In this document: positions 34,108 to 42,064 of the stretch, piece by piece
Position numbering within the stretch: the first letter of the stretch is position 1
Layout: each line of letters starts with the position of its first letter
Assembly (NCBI GenBank): GCA_047624005.1
Contig: JBLHPE010000006.1
Coordinates: 1 to 64,000 of the forward strand
Direction: 5' to 3'
Origin: Ascidiaceihabitans sp047624005
GTDB taxonomy: Bacteria > Pseudomonadota > Alphaproteobacteria > Rhodobacterales > Rhodobacteraceae
Length of the DNA stretch: 64,000 nucleotides
Position numbers and translations under genes: made by a program
The notes under the pieces: model-generated
Databases searched by the model: none
The model's input: the letters and a program-made list of their open reading frames with translations, nothing else
Told to the model about the DNA's origin: nothing

Positions 34108-34389
34108 TCAGGCGAAATTAGTCAGGTATATGATGACACACATAAGGGTGATTGGAACGATATACACCCCAAGAATAAGCTTGCGACGCACAGAGTCATC
34201 GTATTCTTCCAACCCCTTTTGCACATAGTCGTCTTGGTCACCACGGGTATTATGATCGTCCAACCCCTCAAGGTTCCACTGCGCCTCTAGCTTGCTGCGC
34301 CGCTGCGCACGGGAATAGAACGACAGGCATACATAAATGACTGTCAAAACGATGAAGCCCATAAAAAATAGGCGTACCAGTCCAAACAT
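34108..34389 (-). CDS. Small two-helix membrane protein
   Basis: A 93-residue protein with membrane helices at about 4-24 and 70-90, and a charged cytoplasmic or periplasmic loop between them (RAQRRSKLEAQWNLEGLDDHNTRGDQDDYVQKGLEEYDDSVRRK). No recognised family. Its ATG follows the previous stop with no gap (TAGATG), and an AGGAG ribosome site lies inside the end of that gene, which supports co-expression. DUF1523 follows 15 bases later. Confidence 0.75.
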   Translation of the reverse strand: MFGLVRLFFMGFIVLTVIYVCLSFYSRAQRRSKLEAQWNLEGLDDHNTRGDQDDYVQKGLEEYDDSVRRKLILGVYIVPITLMCVIIYLTNFA

Positions 34390-35736
34390 CTAACGTCTCC
34401 TAACTGCGCCCCATGGGCCGACACGTGCGATCAAATCCTGCGGGACTGGACCGGTATCATCTTCCATGCTGGCTTCGTGACCGAACAATGCGGCGCGTGC
34501 GCCTGCTTTGTCCACTTGGTATTCGCGTTCAAGAAAACGCGCAACATAGTCTTTCTTTGCATCCGGCCACGTGGCGTAGGTGGCGTAAAACGCTTCCTTA
34601 TGGCAGATGAACAACTGGCGGATATCGGACGGGCACAGTTCGGCCAACAGCATATTCACCAGATCGCTGTCGCCGTGTTCCGCCGCCCGCAACGTGTAAA
34701 AATACGCGGGGTGATCCGATGTGATCGACGGCCATTTGCCCCCATGTTCAGCCCACGTGACCAACTGGCCCAGCGCAGTATATGCTTCTGGCAAAAGATG
34801 CGCGTTTTCGCGGGCCAAACGGCGCATATCGCGGCGGCTGGTTTGGCTTAGATCAATGCCCTGATCCGCAATGATATCGATCAGGATAAAGTCCATCTTT
34901 TGACGTAGGATCGCAGTCGCATCGACGCCGCGCGCTTTGACAATGGGTTCGACCAGATCGTTGTATTCTAGGAACTTGGCGATCCTGTTCCGCTCGCTCA
35001 GATCAAAGACGTATTTGATCGGCAGGTCATCAAGCCCCTCTTTGGTGCCACTCGCGATCATCGCGGGGTGTTCAAGGTTCTGGAACAGATACAACCCGCC
35101 GAAATGCGCGGTCCAAAAGTTTTCCTGCTTGAATTCCAGCGTGTTCAGGCGCACCGGATTGCGCCGCACGTCACCTGTTTCATTCGCCAGTGTGATCATG
35201 TCGGCAATCAACACATCGTCAAACCACGCGTCCTCGTCCTGCAAAAACGTATCGACCTTTTTGGCCAGCGTGTTCGCAGATTGGACGGTGCCCATGGTCG
35301 TGTCCGCCTCAACCGTGATGGCCCGAATATCGAACAGGCGTTGCGGGGTTTGGACCAAATAAACTGAATTCACCAACTCCCCCGCGACGGCATCACGGGC
35401 GGTCAGGGCAAACAACTGCGCCTCGTTGTCTTCCATAAACTTACGCAAGATCGTGCGGGAGGTTGAGAATTTCGCATTCAATAAGGGCGCACGCTTTTGA
35501 TCGGTGCTGAGCAGGATAAACTGACGGTTCACACCCGCATGGTTCAGGTACAGATCATTGCCCAACTCATCCCCGACCTCAGGCGCATAGCCAGAAATAT
35601 CGATATGAAAATCCGTGAGTTTGGTGGTCATACCTGTGAGGTGTTTAAGCGCACGGTTGTACCGCTCGACCAAGGCGGGCGAGGAGACATGGAAGAGGTT
35701 GCCGAACATGAGGCCGCGTTGGATGAGGCGTTTCAC
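34390..35736 (-). CDS. Conserved protein of unknown function in the AAA+/putAbiC operon
   Basis: A 448-residue soluble protein with no signal peptide or membrane helix. Visible features are an N-terminal RLIQRGLMFGNLFHVSSPALVERYNRALKHLTG segment and an ankyrin-like stretch near the end (SDHPAYFYTLRAAEHGDSDLVNMLLAELCP). I am not sure of a family; DUF6638 is a possibility from memory. The GTG at 35736 makes a GTGA overlap with the putAbiC-like stop. A TTG at 35754 is also in frame. Base composition (about 53% G+C in 34981-35040) matches the AAA+ gene, not the putAbiC gene between them. Confidence 0.72.
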   Translation of the reverse strand: MKRLIQRGLMFGNLFHVSSPALVERYNRALKHLTGMTTKLTDFHIDISGYAPEVGDELGNDLYLNHAGVNRQFILLSTDQKRAPLLNAKFSTSRTILRKFMEDNEAQLFALTARDAVAGELVNSVYLVQTPQRLFDIRAITVEADTTMGTVQSANTLAKKVDTFLQDEDAWFDDVLIADMITLANETGDVRRNPVRLNTLEFKQENFWTAHFGGLYLFQNLEHPAMIASGTKEGLDDLPIKYVFDLSERNRIAKFLEYNDLVEPIVKARGVDATAILRQKMDFILIDIIADQGIDLSQTSRRDMRRLARENAHLLPEAYTALGQLVTWAEHGGKWPSITSDHPAYFYTLRAAEHGDSDLVNMLLAELCPSDIRQLFICHKEAFYATYATWPDAKKDYVARFLEREYQVDKAGARAALFGHEASMEDDTGPVPQDLIARVGPWGAVRRR

Positions 35737-36578
35737 TGGCTGGTTACCACCCAATTATCGTAACCTCTATTCCTCCCAAACGCTTTAGGTGGGTATCTTG
35801 AAAGATGATCCGCTTCTATCATTTTGCGATCCGGCAAATTGTCAAAAACTGCGTACTTTGTCAGGTACTTCTCAAAATTCGAACCCGTAGTTGTAAGGCA
35901 ATTATAGTAGATCAAAAGCAACTCATAATCAGAAAGAAACGCCCGCAGAACCTTCACATGATGTTCTTTTGTATATTCGCTTTGATCTATGAAGCGGAAA
36001 AAATTATACAAAAAACGGAAATAGTGCCCAAACTCGTGCCCATATTTTACAAAAAACTCTTCGTTTACCATATCGAAATCAGCGGGGGACGCCCCCTCCA
36101 AATGGGCAGTCAGCCTAGCGTAGTAAATCTTAAAACAATCACGACCAGATGTTCGTCCATATTTTTCGCTGTTTAGATCAATTGCCTCAATTATATCACC
36201 CAATGTTGAAAGCATCTGAAAGAAAGTGTTGTCGTAAATCTGTTCTTTCATATTGGCATTTTGATTTGCAAATTCGTCTTTCTGTTCTCCCATTACAGAG
36301 CGCTGATCAGAGAGTTCGATCGACTGCATTGCCACCGTAACAACAATCCAAATGAAGGCTAATGCTCCAGCAAAACCAGCGAGCGTGTCACCCAATTCGT
36401 TGGGCGTCGACTGTTTTAAATAAAACCACTTGGGTGGACAGTTAATAATACCTGCTGTGTTTTCGTAGCAAGCCGGAAGGAACGCACTGACGAAGGCAAT
36501 GCCAATAACTACTAATGTTAAGACCGCGCCTATAATCCAAGGCAGTTTGCTCCAGACTTTTGTCTTTCTATCGCTCAC
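35733..36578 (-). CDS. putAbiC-family (putative phage abortive infection) membrane protein
   Basis: A 281-residue protein. Two membrane helices (about 14-36 and 64-84) are followed by a short coiled coil and a cytoplasmic helical domain with the family pattern: FFQMLSTLGDIIEAID (119-134), GHYFRFLYNFFRFID (184-198), LLLIYYNCL (220-228) and KYAVFDNLP (241-249). These match my knowledge of PF16872, related to lactococcal AbiC. A GTG start overlaps the AAA+ stop by four bases and its own stop overlaps the next gene by four. Hand counts of 60-base lines give 32-38% G+C here against 53-60% in nearby genes, suggesting separate acquisition. Anti-phage function is not shown. Confidence 0.82.
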   Translation of the reverse strand: MSDRKTKVWSKLPWIIGAVLTLVVIGIAFVSAFLPACYENTAGIINCPPKWFYLKQSTPNELGDTLAGFAGALAFIWIVVTVAMQSIELSDQRSVMGEQKDEFANQNANMKEQIYDNTFFQMLSTLGDIIEAIDLNSEKYGRTSGRDCFKIYYARLTAHLEGASPADFDMVNEEFFVKYGHEFGHYFRFLYNFFRFIDQSEYTKEHHVKVLRAFLSDYELLLIYYNCLTTTGSNFEKYLTKYAVFDNLPDRKMIEADHLSRYPPKAFGRNRGYDNWVVTSQ

Positions 36579-38509
36579 TCCTCACCTCCCAAATACCGCT
36601 TCTTTGCCTCTTCATTCCGACCAAAGTCGCGCACCATATTATCAATCGCGACCTCGTCGGATTTGTCTGCATAGCGGAACTCGGAATCCGCGTATCGGTT
36701 GATCTCTTGCACGACCATGTCCACCGTGATCGGTTGGCGCAGCTCGGAAATCATCCCCTTCTTCGTGTCATAGTCTTTGAACAGGAACAGGTCAGGTTCT
36801 TCCATCCAGTCATCCGGCAGTTCGAAATCCATCGCCCGCACCTTGACCGCATCCGTAATGTTCTTGATCGCGCGGCCCGTGAACCTATCATCCGCCTCCT
36901 GAATACCTTTCAGATAGGTGCCCAATTTCGCAATCGTATCAAAGCCACCGATCTGTTCGGACACTTTATCGAACACCGCGATCAACCCCTCTTCATGGGG
37001 CCGCGCATGTCCTTCAAATGACGCAGCCACAGCCGTCTTGATCTCTTGCGCCGAGAACACCTCGTGCGCGCCAGTCGGTATGTCGTGGTTCTTGCCCATC
37101 AGCAGGTACAGGATGTCGATGTAGTCGTCGCGCGTCTGTGGCCCGTCGACCAAGAACCGCGCGCCCGCCCGTTGGCGCAGCGCATCGTCGACGTTTTCGG
37201 GGTAGTTCGAGAACATGCCAAACGTGCAATTGCCGCGTATGACCGTGTTGGCCCCTGCAAAGCTTTCCATCAGCACGGCGGTGATTTCGAGCTGCCCTGC
37301 GGAGGATTGTCTGTCGCCCCGTTTGCCTGCCAATTGATCGATGTCATCAATGGTGCCGAACCCGATGACGGAGGGGTCAAGAATGTTGTTGATAAACGCC
37401 TTGGCGTTCTGCCCCGACTTGCCCTGATAGCTGTCGATGTTGTCGGTGCTTAGGTTTTGATAGCGGAACGGATAGCCCGCGATCCCGCAATATTCATGCA
37501 CCATCCCCGCCATCATCTGGATCAGCGTCGTCTTGCCCGTCCCCGGTTTGCCGTCGCCCATGAAGGTAAAGATAAAGCCACCCAGTTCGGCAAACGGGTT
37601 CAGCTTGCGATCAAAGTCATAGGCCATCAGCATTTTGGACAGCTTCATCGCCTGATATTTCGCGATGTGGTTGCCGACAACTTCGTTGGGTTTTTTGAAC
37701 GACATGGTGAGGGTTTGGGATTTCGCTTTGGACGCAGGAGAGAACCCTGCAACCGCGAAATCATCCGCCTCGATGCGCCACTTGGCATTGGTGAATGGTT
37801 CCAGTCGGGGGGCAGACTGTGCGCGCAACGCGACCTTCTCCATCAACGCCTCGGCAAAACCGCTGATCGTTGCGATGAGGCGCGGATCATCTTGCGCGTG
37901 TTTGGCTATGTCTTGGTCAAGTTCCCACAGCGCACCGTGCAATGCGGTCTGTCCATTGTCGGTTAGAATTTCCTCAACATCACCCAATTCAACGGTCGTT
38001 TCCGAAGCATGTGGGGACAGTAAATACGAGGTCGCATTGCCAAAGACGTAAAGCGTGATCAGGGCTTCGGCCGCTAATAACTCTGAAAACTCGGCCTTGC
38101 GATTTGCGGCTAAAGCACTTTCCAAGTTTGCGCGTTTCAGATCACCTAGGCCGGACGTCTCGGCGTAATTTTCGGCCACGGCCAGCGCGATGGACACTGC
38201 ACGGCGCAGCGCGTTCATTACGGTTGCTTGAACGGGTGAGATCAGGGCGTCGTCATCATCCGCGCCCTCGATCCGCGCGATCAATTGAACCGACCCTGAG
38301 GCAGAGGTACGCCGCGTCACCAACCCCGGTGTGGTCGTGCGGAACCTGCGACGGGTGCCAAGGCCCGCTGATTTTTCAACCGCCTCTTCCACAGCCGCCT
38401 TGCCAATACGCGGCGCGTGATCAAAGCCTTGCAACATGGCCAAAGCCATTGCGTAATGTTTGGTAATGTCGCCTTCGCGCAATTCCATTTGATCTGTCGT
38501 TTGGCTCAT
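36575..38509 (-). CDS. AAA+ ATPase with a large N-terminal domain
   Basis: A 644-residue ATPase. The Walker A motif is GDGKPGTGKTT (318-328), Walker B is VIGFGTIDDID (381-391, acidic pair 388-389), sensor 1 is probably the Asn of GMFSNYPEN (about 435), and an Arg-finger-like DDALRQRAGARF lies at 441-452. Residues 1-300 form a mostly helical region without a family I know. The AAA module is of the remodelling type, not a helicase or SMC. AAGGA lies 6 bases before the ATG. It ends in a GTGA overlap with the putAbiC-like gene. Substrate and partner are unknown. Confidence 0.85.
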   Translation of the reverse strand: MSQTTDQMELREGDITKHYAMALAMLQGFDHAPRIGKAAVEEAVEKSAGLGTRRRFRTTTPGLVTRRTSASGSVQLIARIEGADDDDALISPVQATVMNALRRAVSIALAVAENYAETSGLGDLKRANLESALAANRKAEFSELLAAEALITLYVFGNATSYLLSPHASETTVELGDVEEILTDNGQTALHGALWELDQDIAKHAQDDPRLIATISGFAEALMEKVALRAQSAPRLEPFTNAKWRIEADDFAVAGFSPASKAKSQTLTMSFKKPNEVVGNHIAKYQAMKLSKMLMAYDFDRKLNPFAELGGFIFTFMGDGKPGTGKTTLIQMMAGMVHEYCGIAGYPFRYQNLSTDNIDSYQGKSGQNAKAFINNILDPSVIGFGTIDDIDQLAGKRGDRQSSAGQLEITAVLMESFAGANTVIRGNCTFGMFSNYPENVDDALRQRAGARFLVDGPQTRDDYIDILYLLMGKNHDIPTGAHEVFSAQEIKTAVAASFEGHARPHEEGLIAVFDKVSEQIGGFDTIAKLGTYLKGIQEADDRFTGRAIKNITDAVKVRAMDFELPDDWMEEPDLFLFKDYDTKKGMISELRQPITVDMVVQEINRYADSEFRYADKSDEVAIDNMVRDFGRNEEAKKRYLGGEE

Positions 38510-38539
38510 TTCACATCCTTAATCTTCATCGTTCTAAAA

Positions 38540-39655
38540 TTAGTATCGCAGCACACGCCCCTGCGCACTGACCACAAATTTTCGCACTGACGCAAAGCCG
38601 GGCGGATCCAATTCTTCGAGCACCTGATAGGGCCGTTGGGGCAGGATTATGCTGCGCTCCATGCTTGTGGCACCGGTTTCGGCACCGCGTCCTGCGAAGG
38701 GGTCGAGAGCGAACACTTCGCGTTCTACTGTTGAGAACCAACCGTCCCGTTCCTCGATCACACGTTCGCTTTGCAATTCTTCTTCGGTCCAGACCAGTGC
38801 CCAATCTTGGCCCGCAGGTGCGCGCGCTTGCGACAACACTTCGCCCAATGGCCCTACCTGTTTGGTGAAGGCATTCGAGTACATTGGGCCTACGTGAAAG
38901 CGGCGCAAACGTTTGGGGTGTAGATCGTCGAAATCCTCGTCAAAACCTTTGGCGATGGTCATCAGTTTTAGCCCACCCAAGGCTTGTGCCATCAGATGTG
39001 TTTGAACTTCGGGCCAGCGCCGTTGGTCTTTGGGTAGGGCGACCTTGCCGCTGTCTTCCAGCTCCATCATGTAGATCACGGGCAGGTTGACCTGACTGTC
39101 ATAGACGGCCCAGTGCATCAGGAATTTGCGGCGATCACCGTCGTTGCCAAGCCATGTGATTTCGGGATCGTTGCGGGCCCAGAATAGGTCGCCTTTCGCA
39201 AGTTCCTCGTAATACAGCCGCTGTGACAGCGCGAATTGCAGTTTGGTTGGCACCTTGCGTTCGCCCAAGATCACGCCGACCATTTCGGATTTCAACTGTT
39301 CCTCCGACGGCATTTGGTCCAGATGACGCGCCGCTTGTTGGGCGTCGTTGGCCATCGTTATGATTTCTTCAACCGCAGGGAAGCCGCTTTCGCGGGTGTC
39401 GATTTCCAAGCTGCCAAAGAAGCGGCCAGTGTCGCGCCCGACCAGCAAATATTTGTGGCTGAGGGCGCGGAAGGTAAAGGTTAGCGCGGCGGCGTAGCTG
39501 GTGAGGATTTTCACCTCTTCACGGTTCAATTGCCCTTCGGCTTCCATCACGCCCGCGACGCGGACCATGTGGGCCATGATGCCTTGAAACTTGCGGAAAT
39601 AGCGGCGCGAAGCGAAGAGGTCGGTGAGGCCTGAGGTTTCCGTTTTTGCTGTCAC
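38540..39655 (-). CDS. Conserved protein of unknown function, upstream of the AAA+ ATPase
   Basis: A 371-residue soluble protein without clear motifs. SGLTDLFASRRYFRKFQGIMAHMVRVAGVMEAEGQLNREEVKILTSYAAALTFTFRALSHKYLLVGRD suggests an N-terminal helical domain; the rest is alternating alpha/beta. Its GTG start forms a GTGA overlap with the small membrane protein upstream, and it is followed by the ATPase gene after 30 bases. Hand count gives about 60% G+C in 39001-39060, higher than its small upstream neighbour. A partner of the ATPase by context only. Confidence 0.75.
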   Translation of the reverse strand: MTAKTETSGLTDLFASRRYFRKFQGIMAHMVRVAGVMEAEGQLNREEVKILTSYAAALTFTFRALSHKYLLVGRDTGRFFGSLEIDTRESGFPAVEEIITMANDAQQAARHLDQMPSEEQLKSEMVGVILGERKVPTKLQFALSQRLYYEELAKGDLFWARNDPEITWLGNDGDRRKFLMHWAVYDSQVNLPVIYMMELEDSGKVALPKDQRRWPEVQTHLMAQALGGLKLMTIAKGFDEDFDDLHPKRLRRFHVGPMYSNAFTKQVGPLGEVLSQARAPAGQDWALVWTEEELQSERVIEERDGWFSTVEREVFALDPFAGRGAETGATSMERSIILPQRPYQVLEELDPPGFASVRKFVVSAQGRVLRY

Positions 39656-40002
39656 TGCTTTTCTTCCAAATCCAAATCATTACCAAGCGCGTCAACATGC
39701 AACCAGAGGCGCCAAAAAATAGCCTGCCCATAACCCAAATATACTTTAAAAACCTTAGGGTCATCACGAAGGTTTCCCTCAATCCAAAACCATCTGTGAA
39801 GAGGTCGCATAATTCCTCCAAAAATGATGAGTGGCGCGCCTATCCCTAGACAAATTTCGACCAGGCCAAAAAGCACTGTGTTGATCTCAACATTGTGGCC
39901 ACCCACATTGTTTGGATTGAACATCACCCACAAAACCATAGCAAGAAAGCAAAATGGGATGCCTATCCCCCAGGAAAGCAATAACTGTTTACGAAAACTC
40001 AT
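39652..40002 (-). CDS. Small membrane protein between the coiled-coil and 371-residue genes
   Basis: A 116-residue protein with two membrane helices (about 7-29, LLLSWGIGIPFCFLAMVLWVMF, and about 40-63, INTVLFGLVEICLGIGAPLIIFG), and a C-terminal cytoplasmic part rich in Trp (WFWIEGNLRDDPKVFKVYLGYGQAIFWRLW). Both ends overlap neighbours by four bases (ATGA with the coiled-coil gene, GTGA with the 371-residue gene). Sampled lines are 43-45% G+C, clearly lower than the 371-residue gene. No family recognised. Confidence 0.7.
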   Translation of the reverse strand: MSFRKQLLLSWGIGIPFCFLAMVLWVMFNPNNVGGHNVEINTVLFGLVEICLGIGAPLIIFGGIMRPLHRWFWIEGNLRDDPKVFKVYLGYGQAIFWRLWLHVDALGNDLDLEEKQ

Positions 40003-41075
40003 CCGCCGTACTGATTGCTATCATGCTTCTCGATGATCTTCTGGAAACGACGGGCAAAGCGTTCGTCTGCCTTTGCCTTTTGCTCCAAAACGTCACGGGC
40101 AAAGACCATGTGATCCTCGTGCTTCTCCATCATTTCGGCCATGCGTTGGTTGGTCGCGGCACCGATGCCAGCCATTGCTGATTGCGCCTCTTGGTCCGTT
40201 TGCACGCCGATCTCGTTGATGCGGTGTGCGACGTCTTGTTGTTGCGCGGTTTTCAGAGATTTGGTCAGCGCGTCATACAGGACCACACGTTGCTTGGTGT
40301 CTGTTTGCAGCTTGTTGATCAGCACCATTTGCGTCGCCGCTTGGTTCTGAAGTGAATCCACCCAAGTCTTACCTTTTTCGATGTAACGCTCCAGTGTTTG
40401 GGAATTCGCCAGCTTGACCTGTTCAGTCTGCACCATCGAGTTATATTCGGAATTCAAGCCAGCAAGTTCTGTCTCTAGCTTCGTACGTGCAGCAGCGTCT
40501 TGTTCAGTCGCGATCTTATTCTCAACGGTGATAATCTTAGGATCCATCGCTTGAATATTAAGCTGCAATGCGGACAATTCCTGCACCACGGCTTCGCGTT
40601 CATCCAGTGTTTCGGTCAGGTTGCTTTCAACCTTCACCTTCTGATCCTCAAGCATCTCAAGCTGGCCCGTGAGCAATTGAACAATCACATCGGACTTGGA
40701 GATCAAATCCTGTAGCTTGTCATCAATCGAAGCTGATCGCACACGTTCCTGCCGCATGCTGTCCGATTTCGCACCGGCGAAAATGCCAACGAAGCTTTCC
40801 CATCCCGTCTTGTTTCGCATCTCGTCAAAGTCTTTTGAGAAGGCAGATGTCACATCATCCAACCCCATAATCAGCTCAGCAATGTTGGCGTTCATCACGT
40901 CTGTGTGGGCGTGAACATCCTCGAGCGAGGCGTTTTCGATGTCGATCATCGCGTCGTCACCCGCCTTCAACTTGGCACGCGCAGTTTCGATCCGACCGGT
41001 AAGTTCAGCAATCTTGGACTGGGCCTCCGCCACTTGTGATTGGGATTCCCGTACTTGCGCGTCAAAGTTTGCCAT
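39999..41075 (-). CDS. Long coiled-coil protein, first gene of the AAA+/putAbiC operon
   Basis: A 358-residue protein that is nearly all helical, with heptad-rich stretches at about 1-50 (QVRESQSQVAEAQSKIAELTGRIETARAKL), 140-240 and 250-330. No membrane helix or signal peptide. It faintly resembles TelA (toxic anion resistance) proteins in composition, but I cannot support that assignment. It begins the run of eight co-directional genes; an AT-rich upstream region with a possible promoter (TATATA near 41110) precedes it. It could form a scaffold or filament acted on by the AAA+ ATPase. Confidence 0.75.
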   Translation of the reverse strand: MANFDAQVRESQSQVAEAQSKIAELTGRIETARAKLKAGDDAMIDIENASLEDVHAHTDVMNANIAELIMGLDDVTSAFSKDFDEMRNKTGWESFVGIFAGAKSDSMRQERVRSASIDDKLQDLISKSDVIVQLLTGQLEMLEDQKVKVESNLTETLDEREAVVQELSALQLNIQAMDPKIITVENKIATEQDAAARTKLETELAGLNSEYNSMVQTEQVKLANSQTLERYIEKGKTWVDSLQNQAATQMVLINKLQTDTKQRVVLYDALTKSLKTAQQQDVAHRINEIGVQTDQEAQSAMAGIGAATNQRMAEMMEKHEDHMVFARDVLEQKAKADERFARRFQKIIEKHDSNQYGG

Positions 41076-41198
41076 CGAATTCTCCAGTTTTTCAAATGCT
41101 TAAAGGATATATAGGCAATGTTATTCTAATTAACATACCTCAACCCCAGATTTCACGCCAAGTGTTGCAAAATCAGGAAGCCAAGGAAAGGGTGAAGG

Positions 41199-41987
41199 CT
41201 AATTTCCAATAAGTCGATTCAGCATTTCGCTGTCAGGATCTGTAAGTGCATCAATCACGTTGAAATGGTGCTCGCCTTTGGTCACGACATGATTGCATTG
41301 CCACGCATCTGCTAGCAACATGGCTTGATCTAGAAAGACAGGGCGCTCATCGCCGCTAACCCACACCGTCACCTTGGTCGATGGTGCAGGTTGAAGCATC
41401 GGGCTTTCCACCTGCGCCATTTCAGTGTCCATCTGGAAATCATCGTTCATATCTGTCTCGCACAGTGGCGCAAGATCACTGACGGGGGAGATGGGGATAA
41501 CGTGGTGCAACCTATCAACCACGGCCGTTGGCAACATGCCCGGAGCCAGCATTCGCGCAACCAAATGCCCACCAGCAGAATGACCCACCAAACTGATCGG
41601 CCCAGATGTTCGGGCAGCAATGTCTTGAACCGCCTGCGCGATTTGTTGGGTAATGCCAGCAATGCGTATCTGTGGGCACAGATCATAAGAGGGCATCGCA
41701 ACCGCCCAACCCCGTGCCAACGCACCTTTGGCAAGATAGGACCAACTGGAGCGATCAAACATCCGCCAGTAGCCACCGTGTACAAAGATCAACGTTCCCT
41801 TGGCTGCCTGTTCCGGGTGGAAAAAATCAAAAGCCTGACGCACGGATGGACCATAGGAAACGTTCAACTCGGCCCGATCGTCTAGGTCGTTGCGTAGATT
41901 TTCCGAGGCAGCGGCCCAACGTGGTGGATAGCCTTCCGCCCCTTCAATGTAGGCAGCATTCGCATAATCATCATTCAAATCTGCCAT
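41199..41987 (-). CDS. Alpha/beta hydrolase (esterase/kynurenine-formamidase-like)
   Basis: A 263-residue hydrolase. The oxyanion-hole motif HGGYW, the nucleophile elbow GHSAGG and the C-terminal His in KGEHHFNVID complete a triad of the hormone-sensitive-lipase/kynurenine formamidase type. DLCPQIRIAGITQQIAQAV is also typical of that group. Formamidase activity is possible but unproven. The start at 41987 is set by GAGGG five bases upstream; an in-frame ATG at 42095 gives a longer protein lacking homology. It is divergent from gabD, whose ATG is 77 bases away. Confidence 0.87.
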   Translation of the reverse strand: MADLNDDYANAAYIEGAEGYPPRWAAASENLRNDLDDRAELNVSYGPSVRQAFDFFHPEQAAKGTLIFVHGGYWRMFDRSSWSYLAKGALARGWAVAMPSYDLCPQIRIAGITQQIAQAVQDIAARTSGPISLVGHSAGGHLVARMLAPGMLPTAVVDRLHHVIPISPVSDLAPLCETDMNDDFQMDTEMAQVESPMLQPAPSTKVTVWVSGDERPVFLDQAMLLADAWQCNHVVTKGEHHFNVIDALTDPDSEMLNRLIGN

Positions 41988-42064
41988 CGCACCCTCGTCA
42001 ATTAAACTGGACAAGTGCCACATTAGTTGGTTTGGCTTTATGCGCAATCGCTGGAGGACGCCAA

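Noticed and set aside
37046..37453. Plus-strand frame opposite the AAA+ gene
   Set aside because: Third-position bias and motifs support the minus-strand ATPase; the GC-rich codon pattern creates long shadow frames here.
39999..41075. Assignment of the coiled-coil protein as TelA (tellurite resistance)
   Set aside because: The resemblance is only in helical composition; the conserved TelA motifs could not be located by eye.
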